From NCBI GenBank assembly GCA_902803255.1, contig CADCPG010000049.1, forward strand, positions 1 through 10,225: a stretch of 10,225 nucleotides of DNA, written 5' to 3'. The position numbers and the translations under genes are program-made. Below are positions 6,751 through 10,225 of this stretch, piece after piece. Source of the DNA: an uncultured Ruminococcus sp. GTDB taxonomy: Bacteria; Bacillota; Clostridia; Oscillospirales; CAG-272. Positions within the stretch are counted from its first letter, which is position 1. The number at the start of each line of letters is the position of its first letter. The notes beneath the pieces were generated by a model. That model was not told where the DNA came from and searched no databases. It saw only the letters and a list, made by a program, of their open reading frames with translations.

Positions 6751-9700
6751 ATGTCGTACCGGTACTTAAATGATGAAACCCTTGTGCTGCTCACGCTTGC
6801 AGGCGAACAGAGTGCATATGAGGTGCTTGTAAACCGTTATCAAAAGGCCGTTATTGCATCGGCTTACTCGGTAACGCATAATGCATTTCTCGCAGAAGAT
6901 ACCGCACAGGATGCTTTTGTGACTGCATGGATAAAGCTTGACACATTGAATGAACCCTGCAAGTTTTCTGCATGGGTCTGCCGCATTGCAAAAAACTGCG
7001 GTATGAACATGCTAAGGCAGTATCGCAGCTTTCTGCCGCTCGATACCGTTGAAAACCGTGATACTGCGGATAAGGATCTCTTTGATCAGCAATATGAAAA
7101 GGAAGAAGAATCGGCTGAACTTCACGAAACGATATCAAGACTTCCCGCAAAGGTAAAAGAAATCATAAAACTGCATTATTTCGAGGGGCTTTCTGTAGTC
7201 GAGATCGCTGACAGGCTGCGTATATCACAGGGCACGGTCAAATCCCAACTTCACGACGGACGCAAACGAATTCGAAAGGAGCTGTGTGCTATGAATGAAA
7301 AATGGAGCGATACCCTGGTTGAAAAAGTAATGAAGAAGGTTGCGGAGCTTAAGCTCTGGCAATTCAAAAACAGCAAAGACGGTTTTGAAACTGTCTACAG
7401 AGACGTACTCAGAGATGTGGAAGAACTGCCTGAATCCGATAAAAAGCATCATGCCCTGGCTGATGTTCTTTTGCGCGGTTGGTGGTGGCTGCCGGGTGAC
7501 AAGAACGACACTCTTTTCGCACGTATCAAAGAATCGGCGGAACTGGGCCATAACGAAGATGTTATGGAGTTCATCACGACCCGTGAAAGACAGCAGATCC
7601 CATATTATGACCGTCAGGGCAGAATCGATTTCATCCGTGATAAACAGATCCCGTATCTTAAAAAAGCCGGCTTCACCAAAGCTCTGGCAAGAGAGATGTT
7701 CTGGCTTGGATACTATTGTTTCAGAGAACACAAATACAGCGAAGGAGTGGAAGCGACTAAAAAGACGATAGAACTGCTTCTTCCGTCCGATCCATATTAC
7801 GCACTCGCCGTAAACACTCTCCGGAATGAAGAAAAGCTGAACGGTGAATTCAAGGGAAAGAGCCCCAGCCGTTATTTGATAGGCTGCCGTGCAGACGAAC
7901 TCAGATACTCAGATTCTTCTCTGCGATACTGGAAAGAGGAAGTGGCGGGCGAAGGATATTTGAATTCTGTCAACAGCGATATTCACCGCATTTTCCGGAC
8001 AGCTTCTCTTTGCGACGGGTATTTCTTTAATCACGACCTTGCTGTCGGAGAATGCATGACAGGTTCTGACGGGACAACGTTGAGATTTGAAAGCAACAGC
8101 GAGAAAGTAGTTACGCCTGCGGGTGTGTTTGATGGTTGCCAGCTTTGGATAACAAAGAACTATGATCCCTACAAAGGCACTTCTGTTTATAAAGTTTACT
8201 ATAAGGACGGCATCGGCATCGTAAAATATGTTGCACAAAACGGCGGTACTGCCGACACACGCTTGCTCGGAAAGTATCATATTAACGGCGGGACGGGGCT
8301 TCTGCCCGTGCAAAATGATAATACCTGGGAGTATGTAGCCGAATATGATCCGAAGTATATGGTATCGGAGTTTTCCTGCCGGGTTATCCATGCGAATGAT
8401 GAATCCGTTATGATCGCATCCAAAGAAATGATTGAGCGCTTGGGGTATGATGAAAATTCGTGGCTCGATATGATGGAACAGATTCGAAATGAATACTGGA
8501 CGGAAACAGACGGACACGACAAGCTTTGCGACGTTTCTCATGCTATAGAACGGGCGGAAGTCCTTGCGAAAACACCGATGGAAATAGCACATACAAAAGC
8601 TGCTGCTTCGGCTGCAAGGAGAATTATGACTACCGATCAGACTCTGAACCCAGAGCGGACCGCAGAAGGTCTTTGGAACTTCTTTGTATTTTATGTGGTA
8701 CGCAGGGAACGGGGACATATAAGTCTCGGTCGCCATGCCCGTTGGTCTTTTGAGTGGAAAGGATGGTGCAACGGCTGCGAACCGCTTTGCTGTAATCATA
8801 TTTACGGAATACTTCAGGATGCCGGCAGATACCTTTGGTCTGACGAATATAATGTCGGAACAGATTCCCTTATTGAATACTCTCTTTATGATGAATACCC
8901 TTTGAAAACTAAGATCTCCTGCACAGACGGAGGCGCTGTGACAACCAAAGCCGGTACTTTTGAAAACTGTATGAAGATATCGTTTGATATTTCCGGTATG
9001 GGTGACGGACATCAATACCGCGGCGGTAATAAAGAGTATTATTTTGCCGAGGGAATCGGTATCGTCAAAGCTGTGAACGAGCTTGCAAACCTCAAAAAAG
9101 CAGTATACGAACTTACATATTACAAAGGCAGGAGTGAAGGTTATTTTCCGATCTCTGACGGACTTGTGCGCAAATATGAAGCAGTCGGATTGACAGACGG
9201 CTTTTATGCATCATCCGAATATACCTATGTTGCCGACGAAAACGGAGATATCGTTATACTCGCCGACAAGTGCGGAATCAAAAACATACAGTCACCTATC
9301 ACAATGTACAGTTCCGTACATGATGAAATCGTCGAGGATGAACTCTGGGACTCAAAAAAAACTGATGAGAGCAGACTCCGTCACGATGTTAACAATTTCA
9401 GATTGCTTCTTCACTTTCTCGGCAGGTCCAGCAAGTATTGGGCAGCACCGCAAAAAGCGGCCGCCTGGAGCAAATATATCATCAAAATAATAGAAGATCT
9501 GTCAAACGGCAAAGAGATCCCGAAGGCATGGCTCGGTTGCTACTGGCGTCAACATTTTAATGTCGCCTGCAGATTGTTCGGTTGCGGCGAGGATAAGAAA
9601 GAAGAAGGCTATGCCTATCTTGAAAAAGCCTTTGAATTGTATCCTGCATGGAAAAACATTCCCGACGGTACGCTTCTTGATGTCGGTGACGAAATGATCT

Positions 9701-9921
9701 ACGGCGGCGTTAAGCTGATTAAGGGAAAAGAAATCATCGAATTGCCCGACGGCACAAGAGAAGGCATTGATTACGGATACCTGTTTTATCCTAAAGCTGA
9801 AGAAATGTATTACGGAATGACGGCAAAGCGCGGTTGGGAATGGTTTAACTCTGTTCGGGAAGAAGAACGGTTCAAATCATACATCGAACGGGCAAAGACA
9901 TTGATGGAGTCTGAAAAGTAA
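6751..9921 (+). CDS. ECF RNA polymerase sigma factor with giant C-terminal extension
   Basis: The protein has 1056 residues from ATG 6751. Residues 1-180 are a full ECF sigma factor. Region 2 (about 7-95) includes AYEVLVNRYQKAVIASAYSV, the DTAQDAFVTAW helix and FSAWVCRIAKN. Region 4 (about 122-178) has LPAKVKEIIKLHYFEGLSV and the helix-turn-helix IADRLRISQGTVKSQLHDGR. A typical ECF protein ends here, but this one continues for about 875 residues with no membrane helix or signal peptide. Residues 185-415 look helical. Two diverged modules follow (about 419-560 and 690-842) sharing V-x-T-x-A-G-x-F-[DE]-[GN]-C followed by EGIGIVKAV/DGIGIVKYV. A helical linker (about 570-685) with several Cys residues (CNGCEPLCC, 673-681) separates them, and residues 860-1056 look like TPR-like helices. 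No anti-sigma gene adjoins it, so the extension may control the sigma part in cis; this is inference. Base composition is lower in G+C than the upstream genes. The sigma assignment is firm; I do not recognise the extension as a named family. Confidence 0.85.
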   Translation: MSYRYLNDETLVLLTLAGEQSAYEVLVNRYQKAVIASAYSVTHNAFLAEDTAQDAFVTAWIKLDTLNEPCKFSAWVCRIAKNCGMNMLRQYRSFLPLDTVENRDTADKDLFDQQYEKEEESAELHETISRLPAKVKEIIKLHYFEGLSVVEIADRLRISQGTVKSQLHDGRKRIRKELCAMNEKWSDTLVEKVMKKVAELKLWQFKNSKDGFETVYRDVLRDVEELPESDKKHHALADVLLRGWWWLPGDKNDTLFARIKESAELGHNEDVMEFITTRERQQIPYYDRQGRIDFIRDKQIPYLKKAGFTKALAREMFWLGYYCFREHKYSEGVEATKKTIELLLPSDPYYALAVNTLRNEEKLNGEFKGKSPSRYLIGCRADELRYSDSSLRYWKEEVAGEGYLNSVNSDIHRIFRTASLCDGYFFNHDLAVGECMTGSDGTTLRFESNSEKVVTPAGVFDGCQLWITKNYDPYKGTSVYKVYYKDGIGIVKYVAQNGGTADTRLLGKYHINGGTGLLPVQNDNTWEYVAEYDPKYMVSEFSCRVIHANDESVMIASKEMIERLGYDENSWLDMMEQIRNEYWTETDGHDKLCDVSHAIERAEVLAKTPMEIAHTKAAASAARRIMTTDQTLNPERTAEGLWNFFVFYVVRRERGHISLGRHARWSFEWKGWCNGCEPLCCNHIYGILQDAGRYLWSDEYNVGTDSLIEYSLYDEYPLKTKISCTDGGAVTTKAGTFENCMKISFDISGMGDGHQYRGGNKEYYFAEGIGIVKAVNELANLKKAVYELTYYKGRSEGYFPISDGLVRKYEAVGLTDGFYASSEYTYVADENGDIVILADKCGIKNIQSPITMYSSVHDEIVEDELWDSKKTDESRLRHDVNNFRLLLHFLGRSSKYWAAPQKAAAWSKYIIKIIEDLSNGKEIPKAWLGCYWRQHFNVACRLFGCGEDKKEEGYAYLEKAFELYPAWKNIPDGTLLDVGDEMIYGGVKLIKGKEIIELPDGTREGIDYGYLFYPKAEEMYYGMTAKRGWEWFNSVREEERFKSYIERAKTLMESEK

Positions 9922-9973
9922 ATTGAAATTCAAAGATCTCGCTCGGACCTTCACAGCCTGAAAGTCGCGCATG

Positions 9974-9989
9974 CCGGTCGATCGACCGG
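9974..9989. repeat. Perfect 16-bp palindrome
   Basis: CCGGTCGATCGACCGG equals its own reverse complement. It could be a dimeric regulator site or part of a transcript hairpin, but it has no T-run after it and lies about 50 nt after the sigma gene stop. No function can be assigned. Confidence 0.6.
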
Positions 9990-10079
9990 GAGCTCATCCG
10001 TTGTTTGAGTGCCTGTCATCTCACAACTCCGAGCGTGACGTTCGTTACGCAAACTGCAGATCACACAATAATTCCGGCA

Positions 10080-10112
10080 GGAGGTCACCCATCAGTTGAG
10101 CGGCCGGCCTCC
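10080..10112 (+). repeat. Weak hairpin in the extra segment of the right repeat copy
   Basis: GGAGGTC (10080-10086) can pair with GGCCTCC (10106-10112), giving 7 bp with one G-U pair and a 19-nt loop. It is absent from the left copy. The long loop makes a functional role uncertain. Confidence 0.3.
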
Positions 10113-10161
10113 CGCACCGCTGCGCGTAACGTTCGGTTCACGGCGGTTCAATCAAATATAT

Positions 10162-10214
10162 AAGGACTCGCACTTGCCGGGGATATCAAAGCATCCCCTC
10201 TGTGCGGGTCCTTT
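10162..10214 (+). terminator. Probable terminator hairpin after the sigma gene
   Basis: A 12-bp outer stem (10162-10173 with 10202-10213, one T-G pair) is followed by a short CTTTG end. An inner 6-bp stem GGGGAT/ATCCCC (10179-10184 with 10193-10198) closes an 8-nt loop. Relative to the left hairpin the inner stem has changed on both arms while pairing is kept. It lies about 240 nt after the sigma gene stop and probably ends that transcript, though the T-run is weak. Confidence 0.55.
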
Positions 10215-10225
10215 GCCATATAGTC

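Larger units (their letters stand above)
9985..10214 (+). repeat. Right copy of the intergenic direct repeat
   Basis: It has the same block order as the copy at 6398-6554: ACCGGG...GCTCA, block A (9999-10017), block B (10039-10063) and hairpin (10162-10214). It is about 75 nt longer between block B and the hairpin. Within that stretch CGTAACGTTCGGTTCACGG (from 10124) resembles block B's own start CGTGACGTTCGTTACGC (from 10034), which suggests an internal duplication. Confidence 0.6.
9922..10225. other. Intergenic region after the sigma-factor gene
   Basis: About 300 bases without a supportable gene, continuing past the window. It holds a perfect 16-bp palindrome, the right copy of the direct repeat, an extra ~75-nt segment with its own weak hairpin, and a terminal strong hairpin. 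No tRNA or promoter is apparent. Confidence 0.65.

Noticed and set aside
7909..9015. A 368-residue open frame on the minus strand within the sigma gene
   Set aside because: It is antisense to a clearly coding region with recognisable repeats, has no recognisable domain, and is best explained as a shadow of the sense codons.
6398..10214. The sigma gene and flanking repeats as an insertion sequence or composite transposon
   Set aside because: No transposase or integrase is present, and I found no terminal inverted repeats or clear target-site duplication; the repeats are direct and diverged.
6372..10225. CRISPR array or tRNA genes in the intergenic regions
   Set aside because: There are no short regularly spaced repeats, and no cloverleaf or CCA-adjacent pattern was found.

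Overview
The window looks like a piece of chromosome from an uncultured, probably host-associated anaerobe, most likely a Clostridia-type Bacillota. This is an inference from three things: a BspA-type (LRR_5) leucine-rich repeat protein, an ECF sigma gene with an AACCTTTT/GTCT-style promoter, and strong GGAG-type ribosome binding sites. A Lentisphaerae/Verrucomicrobia-type gut bacterium is not excluded. All convincing genes are on the plus strand and use the standard code.

Left part (1-6371): a tightly packed, GC-rich gene cluster. It opens with the 3' end of a leucine-rich-repeat protein (1-489). Three tandem SPFH/Band-7 membrane proteins follow: a polytopic HflK-like protein (498-2165), a classical HflC-like protein (2170-3366) and a second HflK-like protein (3363-4361). 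The last gene is a P1B-type heavy-metal ATPase (4410-6371). Junctions are 8 nt, 4 nt, an ATGA overlap and 48 nt, so the genes are probably co-transcribed. HflK and HflC normally form a ring-shaped cage around the FtsH protease. No FtsH is present here, and a metal pump sits in the place where a client would be expected. My working hypothesis is a three-subunit SPFH assembly that organises or protects the metal ATPase.

Middle (6372-6750): an intergenic region with a long hairpin (probable terminator, 6502-6554) inside a repeat-like sequence, followed by a candidate ECF-type promoter and the ribosome binding site of the next gene.

Right part (6751-9921): a single, visibly less GC-rich gene for a roughly 1056-residue protein. 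The N-terminal ~180 residues are a complete ECF sigma factor (regions 2 and 4). The remaining ~875 residues form a soluble extension that contains two diverged copies of a beta-rich module, with helical regions before, between and after them. No anti-sigma gene is visible, so the extension is a candidate built-in sensor or regulator.

Right flank (9922-10225): a 16-bp perfect palindrome, then a second copy of the same repeat-plus-hairpin found before the sigma gene, in the same orientation. The two hairpins keep their pairing while their inner stems differ in sequence. The sigma gene is therefore bracketed by direct copies of an undescribed intergenic element.
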